A DNA stretch of 64,000 nt from Candidatus Obscuribacter sp. Lineage in GTDB: Bacteria > Cyanobacteriota > Vampirovibrionia > Obscuribacterales > Obscuribacteraceae. Below, piece after piece: positions 18,421-26,834 of this stretch. A model generated the notes under the pieces. That model saw only the letters and a list, made by a program, of their open reading frames with translations, did no database searches and was not told where the DNA came from. Location of the stretch: the NCBI GenBank assembly GCA_021772095.1, contig JADYXR010000122.1:1-64000 (forward strand), read 5' to 3'. The position numbers were made by a program, and so were the translations under genes. Each line of letters opens with the position of its first letter. The stretch's first letter is position 1.

Positions 18421-18618
18421 TCAGGATGCGGTAAAGTACGACGCTGTGGTAAAGAACTTCAGCGCTGTGCGCGCGGGTGCATGTTCCTCCGTTGCAGTCC
18501 AAATTGGAACGATGCACGGCTGCAATGCATATTCGCGTGTGCCTGCTTAGATAAACATCCCAGGGAAGTTTTTCCAAGACGTGCTCAAAAACTTATCCTT
18601 AGCGGAATGCGATCAGGT

Positions 18619-20142
18619 TTATTTGCCGGCTAACTTGACTGGATACACAGGCGGCTTGGCGATGTACGCGCGGATGCCACCGAAGATACGAGTGTTGACT
18701 CCGGCATAACCAGGGCTGTTTTGGGCGCCCATGTTGAAGATTTGCTGGGCTCTAACGTAAGCGTCGACTGGTAGTCTGCGCAGAAACGGTATGCGTCGTG
18801 CAATTTCTTCGGTGAGGATGATCACCTGGTTGTTCTCACCTTGTCTGAGGTTCGAATTACCGAAGTTATTGTTGAGGGTGAAGTCGCCGAGCAACTGCCA
18901 TGGACCTTTTCGATAGATGGAGCCGACTGAGTAGAACTGGTCGCCTTCCTGGAATTGACTCAACACTTCGCGAAAACGAATTTGTCCAATGATCGATCCG
19001 TACACAACGGCGTGACCGCCGATTTGTTTTGAAGCGTAGATCGAAGGCAACAAGTCATTGAAAAACTGATCTGAAAACTGATCGGGATTTGCGAACAATG
19101 CTCGTCCGAGGAATCCAGCTGTGACGGTCGTTCCGTTCTTGTTGTAGAGATCTTGGTCGATCTGGAAACCAACTGAGTGAAAGTTTCGATCAAGCAGTTG
19201 ATACTTGGTGTACTGATCTCTAAGGAAGAAGTAGTTGGCTGAGATACGAGTTGAACGTGTCAGTGCGTATCCGAGAACGGTGTTCGGCAGAATACGATAA
19301 ACCATGTCGGTTCTGTTTCGGCTTCTGGTTTGGAAAACGTTTGTTTCTGCACGCAGTGAGTTGTCGACCGTTGCGCTGAAGAACATACGGCTGGGCAGTG
19401 CGTAGAGCAGGCTGGACTGCATGCCTTCGAAGCGGTTGAATGCCGGTGCGCGACGAGGCAGATTGACTGGTGTCAAATCGAAATCGCGATTGTCCGGTGA
19501 AGTGGTGGCATCGTTAGGCGAACTTTGAGCGATATCGATTGGACGAAGTTGCGCGGTATCACCGGCGGTGTCCGTTGCATCTGATGGCGCATTTGGTGCT
19601 GCTGCTTCGCCGCGTAATTGAACAGAAGCGTCGCCGGCGTCGGTAGATGATGCAATCGATCTTGTTGGTTTTGACTCGAGTGGCTCTGTTGAAACGCCAG
19701 GCTCAGTAAGGACACCTGGTGTCAAATCGGTGGCTTCAGTAACCGAAGGCGCGACATTTTTGTCTTCAGCAGTAGATGTTGCAGTTTTGTCTTCGAACGT
19801 TGATGTAGCAACTTTGTTCTCAACTGCTGATACAGCAGCTTTCTCTCCAACAACATTTGTCTTTTCAGTTGCAAAAACCGAAGCGTGAGCGACAGCATTT
19901 GTTGTTGCAATGACTGTTGGTTTAATTTCCGATGTGAATTCTGCTGGATCGATTACTGGTTCTTGCGATTGAAGAAGCGCAATCGTATTTGGTGCACTTG
20001 CGGCGCTGACTGGTACTGTCACCTTGAATGGGGAACTCTCAGGAATTGACGTCGTCTGGGCGTTTGCGGCCATCGCGAGAGTCAAAGAGAGTGCCACCGC
20101 AACTGGTGCAATCGTTTTTAACTGAAAAGTCGGTGACTTCAT
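18619..20142 (-). CDS. Probable outer-membrane beta-barrel protein
   Basis: A signal peptide (residues 1-29, ending ANA-Q) is followed by a ~200-residue low-complexity region rich in Thr, Ala, Glu and Val. This includes imperfect repeats of 'ATSTFEDK/ATSTAEDK'. The C-terminal ~270 residues alternate hydrophobic and polar residues with many aromatic strand ends (for example TRISANYFFLRDQYTKYQLL and the pairs FYSVGSIY, WQLLGDFTL), as expected for a transmembrane beta barrel. This implies a diderm envelope. No specific family is recognised. It converges on the TPR-CHAT gene. A disordered periplasmic region ahead of a barrel could bind peptidoglycan or partners, which is inference. Confidence 0.7.
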   Translation of the reverse strand: MKSPTFQLKTIAPVAVALSLTLAMAANAQTTSIPESSPFKVTVPVSAASAPNTIALLQSQEPVIDPAEFTSEIKPTVIATTNAVAHASVFATEKTNVVGEKAAVSAVENKVATSTFEDKTATSTAEDKNVAPSVTEATDLTPGVLTEPGVSTEPLESKPTRSIASSTDAGDASVQLRGEAAAPNAPSDATDTAGDTAQLRPIDIAQSSPNDATTSPDNRDFDLTPVNLPRRAPAFNRFEGMQSSLLYALPSRMFFSATVDNSLRAETNVFQTRSRNRTDMVYRILPNTVLGYALTRSTRISANYFFLRDQYTKYQLLDRNFHSVGFQIDQDLYNKNGTTVTAGFLGRALFANPDQFSDQFFNDLLPSIYASKQIGGHAVVYGSIIGQIRFREVLSQFQEGDQFYSVGSIYRKGPWQLLGDFTLNNNFGNSNLRQGENNQVIILTEEIARRIPFLRRLPVDAYVRAQQIFNMGAQNSPGYAGVNTRIFGGIRAYIAKPPVYPVKLAGK

Positions 20143-20272
20143 GTTTTTTCTAATTCTTTAGTAAGTAGCGCCGAGTTGCCAACAGGAAAGTGCCACAATC
20201 CATGAGTGGGATTATAACGGAGTTCTGTTCTGGTTCATAGGGTAATAAAGTGTCTAATGTCTAATAACAAAG

Positions 20273-20316
20273 GCAGCTCGCGGCTCTGGTGTAACATTAT
20301 TCGCAACACGAGCTGC
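20273..20316 (+). promoter_or_regulatory. Inverted repeat in the leader of the thioesterase gene
   Basis: Perfect 8-base arms GCAGCTCG (20273-20280) and CGAGCTGC (20309-20316) enclose a 28-base loop. The right arm ends 2 bases before the AGGAG ribosome site of the next gene. It could be a leader hairpin or an operator; function is unknown. Confidence 0.4.
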
Positions 20317-20329
20317 ACAGGAGTCAAGG

Positions 20330-20707
20330 TTGAGCGAGCATCTTAGTCATCGAGATCCATCGATAAGAGTAGTACTGCAGCCGAAAGACACCAATAGTCA
20401 AGGGACAATTTTTGGTGGCATCATTTTGAGTTATATCGATTTGGCGGGTGCGGTGCAGTGTGCGAAGACCACTCGCCAGCGAGTTGTCACTGTTGCCGTG
20501 AAAGAAGTGCAATTCAAATCGCCGGTATATATGGGCGAGGTGGTCAGCTTCTACAGCAGTACGACGAGAGTCGGCACAACGTCGATATCTGTTCATGTCG
20601 ATGTCGAAGTTTTTCGCGGGCACGAAACTATTCCCGTCACGCAAGCAGACCTGACGTTCGTTTGTGTGGACGCTAACGGCAAGCCGACGCCAATCGTTTC
20701 CATTTAA
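20330..20707 (+). CDS. Acyl-CoA thioesterase, YciA/hotdog family
   Basis: The TTG start is well supported by AGGAG six bases upstream. The 125-residue protein is a single hotdog domain of the usual YciA length. It carries the family signature QGTIFGGIILSYIDLAG (residues ~24-40), with the Asp that acts in catalysis, then 'VAVKEVQFKSPVYMGEVV' in the next strand. YciA-type enzymes hydrolyse a broad range of acyl-CoAs and help recycle CoA. The gene is single and converges on the corrinoid adenosyltransferase. The whole gap between them is filled by a repeated element (see 20713-20836). Confidence 0.88.
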   Translation: MSEHLSHRDPSIRVVLQPKDTNSQGTIFGGIILSYIDLAGAVQCAKTTRQRVVTVAVKEVQFKSPVYMGEVVSFYSSTTRVGTTSISVHVDVEVFRGHETIPVTQADLTFVCVDANGKPTPIVSI

Positions 20708-20712
20708 ATTAG

Positions 20713-20836
20713 CCAAAACTAAACTTGCTGAAGCTTTCGGTTTCATGACGCTAACTAATACTAGAGATTTCTTTCGGCGCACCAAAATAGAAAAAAGAAG
20801 AAACAACAAAATGGCGCTGATCGATTTTTTTGAAAA
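20713..20836 (+). repeat. Dispersed intergenic element, copy A
   Basis: A ~90 bp core (20747-20836) is nearly identical to the reverse complement of 29775-29863. By eye there are six substitutions and one single-base indel, about 92% identity. Weaker similarity extends left to about 20713 (shared AACTTGCT, TCGG, TGACG blocks in register). The core contains TAACTAATACTAGAGATTTC and ends in GGCGCTGATCGA plus seven T. CGGCGC at the centre can pair with GCGCTG next to the T run, with one G-U pair. This would look like an intrinsic terminator reading rightward with a long loop. It occupies nearly the whole gap between convergent genes ending at 20707 and 20844. Confidence 0.8.
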
Positions 20837-20843
20837 AAGGACC

Positions 20844-21458
20844 CTAGCAGTCCAAGCCTTCAATCGCGCGTCCATGGTGTTTTAACTGCGTTGTCGTCGA
20901 CACTGTCGTCGCTTCCTTCATCAACCAATCCGGCGCTCTTCTTCCTGTAAGAATCAACACGGTGTGATCTTCTCTGAGCTTGAATCCTTCACGCACTTCG
21001 TCCCAGTCGATCAATCCAACGCGTGCGACATCGAGAAGTTCGTCACCAATGACGATGTCATCTTTTCGTTTCAACGCTTCGATGATATAGCCAAGACCCT
21101 CTTTGGCAGCCGTTTTGTCTTCGGGCAGAATGCCGTTGGGCGCGCTGTAAAATCGAAAGGTTCCGTTTGGTCCTGAGCCTAACCGATTTACACCGGTGTA
21201 ATTGACTACGAGATTTCCGAAGCCTTTTTCTTTATGGTTGGCAAGTACCTGCAATGCTTTGCCTTCACTCGAATTTTCTTCGAGCTTGTCGAAGAACGTG
21301 ATGGAAACATTCTTTCCGGTGGACAGCGCTCGCATTACCACGCCGAACGTGGCAGTTGTTTTGCCGTTTGCAGTGCCGAGATACAGTCGAATCTTCTCGC
21401 GACTTTCGTCCTTCGATATGTCCTTCGTCAAAGCGGATGAGGAGTCCGTCTTCGTCAT
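20844..21458 (-). CDS. cobO: ATP:corrinoid adenosyltransferase, BtuR/CobO family
   Basis: The 204-residue protein matches the BtuR/CobO family. It has an N-terminal P-loop region 'LYLGTANGKTTATFG', a central 'DIVIGDELLDVARVGLIDWDEV' like the family's DE motif, and the C-terminal 'ILTGRRAPDWLMKEAT' and 'KHHGRAIEGLD' blocks. The enzyme adds the adenosyl group to cob(I)alamin or cobyrinate to make the B12 coenzyme. The P-loop is shorter than the usual GNGKGKTT by a Gly-Lys pair, so nucleotide binding may be altered, though this could be a lineage feature. No other cobalamin gene is nearby, which fits a salvage role. It lies downstream of the CtpA-type gene but is separated from it by a strong terminator. 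Confidence 0.85.
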   Translation of the reverse strand: MTKTDSSSALTKDISKDESREKIRLYLGTANGKTTATFGVVMRALSTGKNVSITFFDKLEENSSEGKALQVLANHKEKGFGNLVVNYTGVNRLGSGPNGTFRFYSAPNGILPEDKTAAKEGLGYIIEALKRKDDIVIGDELLDVARVGLIDWDEVREGFKLREDHTVLILTGRRAPDWLMKEATTVSTTTQLKHHGRAIEGLDC

Positions 21459-21577
21459 ACAGATATAACCTCACTGAGCCAACCACAAAACATTTGTCGG
21501 CAGCCATAATCATACCGCTTGTGATTGGCTCTTTGAAACAGTTTTAGTACTCCAAACAAATTTTAGTCTGGAAAACA

Positions 21578-21623
21578 AAAACTCCAAAATCCTCGGTTTT
21601 GGAAAACGGGATTTTGGAGTTTT
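21578..21623 (-). terminator. Strong intrinsic terminator after the CtpA-type gene
   Basis: Perfect 15-base arms AAAACTCCAAAATCC (21578-21592) and GGATTTTGGAGTTTT (21609-21623). The 16-base loop itself holds GTTTT/AAAAC, so the stem can extend to about 20 pairs. On the minus strand it is followed by a T run. It separates the protease from the adenosyltransferase gene. Confidence 0.9.
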
Positions 21624-21646
21624 GAAAGTCAGCGTTTGCTTTGTTG

Positions 21647-23086
21647 TTACTTCTTCGCTGGAGCCGCTGTTGCGGTTGCTGCTGCAGGGCTCGTGGTGGT
21701 CGAAGTGACGGCTGTATCTTTAGATGATGGATCGATGTCCTTTTTGAGAACTTCAATCGCTTTGTTCAACTGAATGTCGCGACCGTCGGCTGGTGATTTG
21801 TCGAATTCTTTGTAGTGAATGTCAATCCACCAGGGACCCTTGCCTGATTCGTAATCCTTCTCTTTGAGATCGACTTTGAAGTCAGGGTTGATGCCGTGTT
21901 TATGGATGTCGGTGTCGTTTGGTGTGAGGTAGCGTGCGATGGTGACGTTGATACCAGACCCATCGTCGAGGCGGTTGATTGCCTGAACGAGACCCTTACC
22001 GAAGCTGCGCTGTCCGACCAGTTTGGCGCGGCCGTTGTCCTTCAACGCACCACTCAAAATTTCGCTGGCAGAGGCGCTGCCTTTGTTGATCAAGACAACC
22101 ATTGGTTGTTTGCTGATCGGACGGCTCGACGAGAATGTTGATTGTTTATATCCATCAGCATCAATGGTACTGACGATGACACCACGGTCGAGGAACATGT
22201 TGGCGATTTCGATGGCGTTGCTCAGCAATCCACCCGGGTTGTTGCGCAAGTCGAGAATGATGCCGCTTGTGTTTTCCATTTTTCTAAGTGACTCTCTCAT
22301 CTCGGAATTGGCTTTCGACGAGATGAAGCTATCCAATCGGATATATCCGATATTGCCAGGCAAGACGTCGGCGCTTGCGACAGCGCGAATTGGAATTTCT
22401 GCTCTTTGCAGTCTGACTTTTTTCTTCTTGTTGTTGGCGTTGAATGTCAGATCGACAGGACTGTTGATTGGTCCACGAATATTTTTAACGACCTGGTCGA
22501 GGGACTGACCTTTCACCGGCTTGTCATCGACTTCGGTGATTTCCCAACCAGGGAGAATTCCGGCTTTATATGCCGGTGTTCCTTCTATAGGAGCGATAAC
22601 GACGACTTTGTGTTCCTTATTCATGCCGAGCTGCATGCCGACGCCGAACAAGTGAGCTTCAATCTGTGAACGCTCTTCATCAAAGGCTTCGCGATCAAGA
22701 AAACGTGTGTATGGATCGCCAAGGCTGTAAAGCATGGACTCGATGCCCTTGTGAGCATCGTCCAGGGTTTTGAGCTTGCCGTCGTAATGGTGTTTCCAGC
22801 GGTTCCAGTCTTGAGTTCCGCCATCGGGAGCGAATTTCTGTTCGTAATAAGTCTCTTTGATCAAACGCCAGGCGCGCTGGTACAGAACCTGCGGCATCAC
22901 CGCCGGAACGTTGCGTGCTTGAGCCAGGAGCATGGGGTTGTCTTTGGTCCCGTTTCCGCCATCTGCTACGAGTACATGTGTGTCGCTCGTGTTGTCGCTG
23001 GCAATCAACCAGCTCTGGAACCCGAAGAACAATAAGCAGATGCCAAGCGGGAGGCCTACTCTGGCAAGCATTTTGGAATTAAACAA
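21647..23086 (-). CDS. C-terminal processing protease, S41/PDZ (CtpA-like)
   Basis: The N-terminal hydrophobic stretch at 8-29 is a signal peptide or anchor. A PDZ domain (about 145-230, FGVGMQLG...GTPAYKAGILPG) is followed by the S41 catalytic domain. The Ser/Lys dyad is Ser339 in GSASASE and Lys364 in SFGKG, exactly 25 residues apart as in plant D1 protease (Ser372/Lys397). The nearby 'ILDLRNNPGGLL' is another family hallmark. The tail after 440 is Ser/Thr/Ala-rich. These proteases trim or degrade envelope proteins in the periplasm, or process D1 in photosynthetic relatives. Here there is no photosystem gene in view, so a general envelope role is likely. Confidence 0.93.
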   Translation of the reverse strand: MFNSKMLARVGLPLGICLLFFGFQSWLIASDNTSDTHVLVADGGNGTKDNPMLLAQARNVPAVMPQVLYQRAWRLIKETYYEQKFAPDGGTQDWNRWKHHYDGKLKTLDDAHKGIESMLYSLGDPYTRFLDREAFDEERSQIEAHLFGVGMQLGMNKEHKVVVIAPIEGTPAYKAGILPGWEITEVDDKPVKGQSLDQVVKNIRGPINSPVDLTFNANNKKKKVRLQRAEIPIRAVASADVLPGNIGYIRLDSFISSKANSEMRESLRKMENTSGIILDLRNNPGGLLSNAIEIANMFLDRGVIVSTIDADGYKQSTFSSSRPISKQPMVVLINKGSASASEILSGALKDNGRAKLVGQRSFGKGLVQAINRLDDGSGINVTIARYLTPNDTDIHKHGINPDFKVDLKEKDYESGKGPWWIDIHYKEFDKSPADGRDIQLNKAIEVLKKDIDPSSKDTAVTSTTTSPAAATATAAPAKK

Positions 23087-23503
23087 AAATCGGTCCTCTC
23101 AGGAAAATTAGATCCCTATTACAAAATATTAGATCAAATGCATTCAAGTAGTGACGGCTGATCCAACAACCGTAACAACAAAATTAGAGCCGAGCAGCAC
23201 CCTCCATTTATAAAATGCCTCCTTTTCAGCAAAACCCCACACGCCTCACATCGATATTTCAAAAAGGGCAAAATTGTTTTACTCAAAGTGAAGGTTGGCA
23301 ATTTTTAATTTTAGCCCTTTCAAGTGGCTCTAGTCGATGCTTGGGTCGGATTTTTGCCAGGATTTGAAGAGAGTTTAAAAATTTCGCGTGTTCATGTCCA
23401 TGGTCGGTCGCCTAACATGTGGAACGACGGTGTCGAAAGTTACTAGTTCCAGTCCTAAAAAAAGTTTTGGAATTCGACCTAGAAGCAATCCCGGAGCGAA
23501 AAA
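23087..23503. other. Divergent intergenic region, CtpA-like / flippase-like
   Basis: This 417 bp gap must hold promoters in both directions. On the minus strand TTGAAT and TGTAAT separated by 18 bases (around 23120-23152) could be the protease promoter. On the plus side GGAG at 23492-23495 is the ribosome site for TTG 23504. I see no gene, RNA or repeat in it. Confidence 0.4.
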
Positions 23504-24610
23504 TTGTCCCAGGTGTCAAGTACATTAGAAGCAGACAGCGGCGTTCGGCCGGGTCTTATACGCAGTGAGTCGGTCGACCAGCGCGTGCTCGACGAGCAGG
23601 TCAAGACCGAGTCCGAAGAGTCCGGTTCCGGTCTTTCGGGCAGATTTCCACTGCCGAAAATATCACAAAAGTCCAAGACTCGACTCAAACTTCTGGTAAG
23701 CGTAGCGCTTTTCGGCAGCATTTTTGCGTTTGGCAAAATCGATTTATCTCAGAGCCTGCAGGCAGCGCTTCACGCAGATAAGGGTTATCTCGCCCTGGCC
23801 TGCGGTTTGTTCCTCAGCAGCATCTTTGTTATGGCTCGCCGCTGGCAGCTCCTGGCTTCAGCAGTGGGCTTGTCTCGTCCTTTCCTGCGTATGGTTCAGC
23901 TTTGTTATGTCGGGCTGTTCTTCAACCTCTTTCTGCCTTCCACGGTGGGTGGCGACGTCAGCCGCTGCTATTACCTGACCAAGGGAACCAATAAATATCT
24001 CCACGCGCTCACATCCGTATTGGTAGATCGCGCCATGGGTCTGGCCGTACTTTTATTATTTGCTACCTTCGGAATTCTTTTCGGACCTGGTGGTAACGGT
24101 CTGCCGATTCAATTTAAAGTTCCGATATTCATTTTGACCGCTGGTATGTTTCTGGTTCTGCCATTTTTGCCGCAGCTCTGCACTCGTTTTCTCGGTGAAA
24201 ATAACTGGGTGAGCCGAAAACTCAATCACAGTTCGGCCAAAACCTATTGGCAGGATCGCAAGCTCACCGCCATGACTCTGTCTCTTTCTCTGGTCAGTCA
24301 GATCATCATGGTTGCCTGTCATATCGCAGTCGGACTGGCTCTGGGTCTCGATCACATTCCATTGTGGTATTACTTCGTCTTCTATCCATTGGTCGCCGTG
24401 CTCGGCTTTGTGACGCCGAGCGTCAACGGAATCGGTGTGCGTGAATGGGCTTACACCTATTTCCTGACGATCATGAACGTTAATCAGTCGCTCGCCTTAA
24501 CTTATGCCTTGATATGGCTTGGTCTGACGACGCTTGGCAGTGTGGTTGGTGGTATCGTTTATGTGGCTGGTCGTTTTCGCCCGATTGAACGAGATGGACA
24601 AGAACAGTAG
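23504..24610 (+). CDS. Lysylphosphatidylglycerol-synthase-TM / UPF0104 flippase-like membrane protein
   Basis: The start TTG 23504 has GGAG 8 bases upstream. After a ~55-residue polar N-terminus come about eight membrane helices with the family landmarks: 'ARRWQLL' after the second helix, 'FFNLFLPSTVGGDVSR' (the most conserved block) and 'LVDRAMGL'. Near the C-terminus is 'TPSVNGIGVREWAY', matching the usual P...G.GvrE motif. The family includes the membrane part of MprF and proteins linked to lipid or glycolipid translocation. It has no aminoacyl-transferase domain, so it would act only as a membrane transporter-like protein. Substrate not predictable. Confidence 0.85.
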   Translation: MSQVSSTLEADSGVRPGLIRSESVDQRVLDEQVKTESEESGSGLSGRFPLPKISQKSKTRLKLLVSVALFGSIFAFGKIDLSQSLQAALHADKGYLALACGLFLSSIFVMARRWQLLASAVGLSRPFLRMVQLCYVGLFFNLFLPSTVGGDVSRCYYLTKGTNKYLHALTSVLVDRAMGLAVLLLFATFGILFGPGGNGLPIQFKVPIFILTAGMFLVLPFLPQLCTRFLGENNWVSRKLNHSSAKTYWQDRKLTAMTLSLSLVSQIIMVACHIAVGLALGLDHIPLWYYFVFYPLVAVLGFVTPSVNGIGVREWAYTYFLTIMNVNQSLALTYALIWLGLTTLGSVVGGIVYVAGRFRPIERDGQEQ

Positions 24611-24720
24611 TTCGCCCGTCCTATAGATAGATAGCGATGGCAATTGAGCCGCAGAATTCTGGAAGCGATCTCGAACGATCGTCCGCGCTTGGCTTCCAGT
24701 CCAGATTCCGATCGTAGATC

Positions 24721-26166
24721 ATGACTTATAAGAAACTGATTGGCCGAGAAAGTCCTTTGCAATTGCCGCTTGTTCAACAAGTGGTGGCATTCGGTCGCAG
24801 TCGTTCTGTGGAAACTTATCTGGTTGGTGGTTACTTGCGAGACCTGCTCTGGTCGGGGCACAAGCGCGACGCTAAGGATCTGGATTTTGCTGTTGCCGGT
24901 GGCACCGCGATCGATTTTGCAAAACATCTTGCTGCAGAAATGAACGGTCACTTCGTGCCCCTAGATCCAGTGTTTGACACGGCTCGCGTGGTTTTAGAAG
25001 ATGGTGAATTTCTAGATTTTTCCGGTTGTGTGGGCGGAACAATTGAAGCCGATCTCAAGCGCCGCGATTTTACCGTCAATGCGCTCGCCTTCGATGCCAG
25101 CCGCCCTGACTGCGTTCTTGATGTAGTCGGCGGTATGGAAGACATTGAAAAACAATCTATAAGAGCTGTTTCGCGTAGCATTCTGGAAGAAGATCCCTTG
25201 CGAATCGTCAGAGCCTTTCGTTTCAAAGCCATACTGGGAGCCAATATCGAGAGTCAGACTCTGGCATGGATCAAAGAGCTGGAAGGCGCGCTTAAACCGA
25301 TTGCCTGCGAACGCATCAATGCTGAAATGTTCAATTTACTCAACTCACCGAACGCTGGAACCGTGCTCGCTGAGATGGGTTCCGTCGGTTTGCTCGAAGA
25401 TATTTATCCGGAATTGCGCGAGACCAGGCGCGTCACGCCCAATCAATATCATCATCTCAATCTTTTCGATCACAGCGTAGAAGCTGTCAGGCAGCTGGAG
25501 ATGGTGCTCGATGAAATGCCCGAGTGGGTGACTCAATCTAATCAAGAGCTGTTATCGTTTGGTATCACTCGCCTGGCAGCAGCCAAACTGGCAGCATTGC
25601 TGCACGACATCGGCAAACCGGCGACCTGGGAAATCAACGAAGACGGGCGTCATACCTTCTATTCGCATGACAATGTCGGCGCTGATATGGCAGAAGGTAC
25701 GGCCGAGCGCATGAAGTGGTCGAAGCCAGTGTCTCGATTCATCGTCAAACTGATCAAGATGCACCTGCGACCTGGTGCGCTTTTTCATCAAGGCACACCG
25801 ACGCCAAGGGCGGTGCACCGTTTTTATCGCAAAGCCGGAGTCGACTTGCCCGAGTTGATGATTCTCGCCTACGGTGACCTTGGTGCCACCTGTGGTGAGG
25901 GGCTTCCGGAAGAATCGCGCGCGAATTTGTCGGGCGAGTTCTTCGATCTATTAAATGGATTTAGAACGTTTGTCGATCGAAGACTCGACATCAATAGATT
26001 GCTTACAGGTGAAGATGTCATGCGAATATTAAATGTGGCACCAGGCAGAATGATCGGCGAAATTCTGGAAGCTTTGAGCGAAGCGCAAGGAATTTCCGAA
26101 GTCCTGGATCGCCCAACTGCTGAGCAATTTGTGATCGAATATCATGCCAAAAAGTATTGCAGCTAA
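24721..26166 (+). CDS. tRNA CCA-adding enzyme / poly(A) polymerase family with HD domain
   Basis: Class II nucleotidyltransferase head: 'YLVGGYLRDLL' (residues ~36-46) and the metal-binding 'DLDFAV' (~57-62). These are followed by 'RRDFTVNALAFD', 'DPLRIVRAFRF' and 'ERINAEM', all hallmarks of the CCA/PcnB family. The second half carries an HD phosphohydrolase domain (LLHDIGKP, with His residues before and after). It repairs or builds tRNA 3' CCA, or adds poly(A). In cyanobacteria and deep-branching bacteria the C and A additions can be split between two related enzymes, so which activity this one has cannot be read here. It is single, starts with ATG and has only a weak ribosome site. Confidence 0.9.
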   Translation: MTYKKLIGRESPLQLPLVQQVVAFGRSRSVETYLVGGYLRDLLWSGHKRDAKDLDFAVAGGTAIDFAKHLAAEMNGHFVPLDPVFDTARVVLEDGEFLDFSGCVGGTIEADLKRRDFTVNALAFDASRPDCVLDVVGGMEDIEKQSIRAVSRSILEEDPLRIVRAFRFKAILGANIESQTLAWIKELEGALKPIACERINAEMFNLLNSPNAGTVLAEMGSVGLLEDIYPELRETRRVTPNQYHHLNLFDHSVEAVRQLEMVLDEMPEWVTQSNQELLSFGITRLAAAKLAALLHDIGKPATWEINEDGRHTFYSHDNVGADMAEGTAERMKWSKPVSRFIVKLIKMHLRPGALFHQGTPTPRAVHRFYRKAGVDLPELMILAYGDLGATCGEGLPEESRANLSGEFFDLLNGFRTFVDRRLDINRLLTGEDVMRILNVAPGRMIGEILEALSEAQGISEVLDRPTAEQFVIEYHAKKYCS

Positions 26167-26342
26167 CCAAAATATGCTTGGCAAGTAAGATTTGCGGTTA
26201 AAAGAAAATATCCCGGGAATAAATTAAGAGACGAAGCTAAGGCTCGTCTGGATTTCAAGAGTTCAAGCACAGAGTATGTGCAGTCCTAATCGTTAGGGCT
26301 AGTTGCTGCTGCGGGAATGCAGCTTATTGAGGACCCAAGATC

Positions 26343-26603
26343 ATGATGAATACTAAGGTTGACAGACTCTTCAACTACACTGTCATCGCGAGACTCGACG
26401 ATGCAATCCCATTGCATACCGAAGAGTGGCAGCAAGTAGAACGGCTCTTGAACCAGATCAGTGAGTTTGTGCCGACGTCCATGTTGAACAGCGTTACAGA
26501 AGCGATCATCTCGTACGCTGACGATCAAGCCCGTCGCGGATATCTTCTCGGACAAGAAGATTTAGTGACTGAGCTCAAGAAAAAAGCATCCAAGATCGCA
26601 TAA
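26343..26603 (+). CDS. Small helical protein, unknown (86 aa)
   Basis: GAGGA (26329-26333) precedes two adjacent ATG codons at 26343 and 26346, either of which could start. The protein is mainly helical and acidic/neutral, without Cys, signal peptide or membrane segment. A hairpin follows 23 bases after the stop. The ribosome site and the downstream hairpin argue for a real gene. No family is recognised. Confidence 0.7.
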   Translation: MMNTKVDRLFNYTVIARLDDAIPLHTEEWQQVERLLNQISEFVPTSMLNSVTEAIISYADDQARRGYLLGQEDLVTELKKKASKIA

Positions 26604-26625
26604 GTTTTTCTTCCACTTTCCCGGT

Positions 26626-26651
26626 CAGCGCTCCGAGTAATCGGGGCGCTG
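26626..26651. terminator. Hairpin downstream of the 86-aa gene
   Basis: CAGCGC-T-CCGA, loop GTAA, TCGG-G-GCGCTG: a ten-base-pair stem with one internal mismatch. No long T run follows on the plus strand, so it is either a weak intrinsic terminator or an RNA-stabilising end. Confidence 0.6.
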
Positions 26652-26834
26652 TCTGTATTTGGGCGATCTTGAGTTTTTGCGATTTGCTGAATCCTGGTTG
26701 ATCTTTGATCTAGGCGATTCTTGGATCGTGGCGATGAGGACACGATGTACTCATCGAATTTGCTGAACGTCCCAACGATTGTATCCGCTGAATCCATTGC
26801 TTCACGATTGTCTCGACTGAGGACATCCCGCTTT

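Noticed and set aside
18424..18465. Imperfect tandem repeat of a GGTAAAG...CGCTGT unit
   Set aside because: Only two degenerate units in a convergent gap; too weak to call a repeat element.
20755..20770. TACTAGAG inside the repeated element, identical to a BioBrick assembly scar
   Set aside because: The surrounding sequence diverges naturally between the two copies and nothing else in the window looks engineered; an 8-base match is expected by chance.
20811..20836. ATGGCGCTGATCGATTTT in both copies of the repeated element, which could encode a short MALIDFF peptide
   Set aside because: Similarity stops at the T run a few codons after the ATG and the downstream reading frames are unrelated, so a conserved peptide is unlikely.
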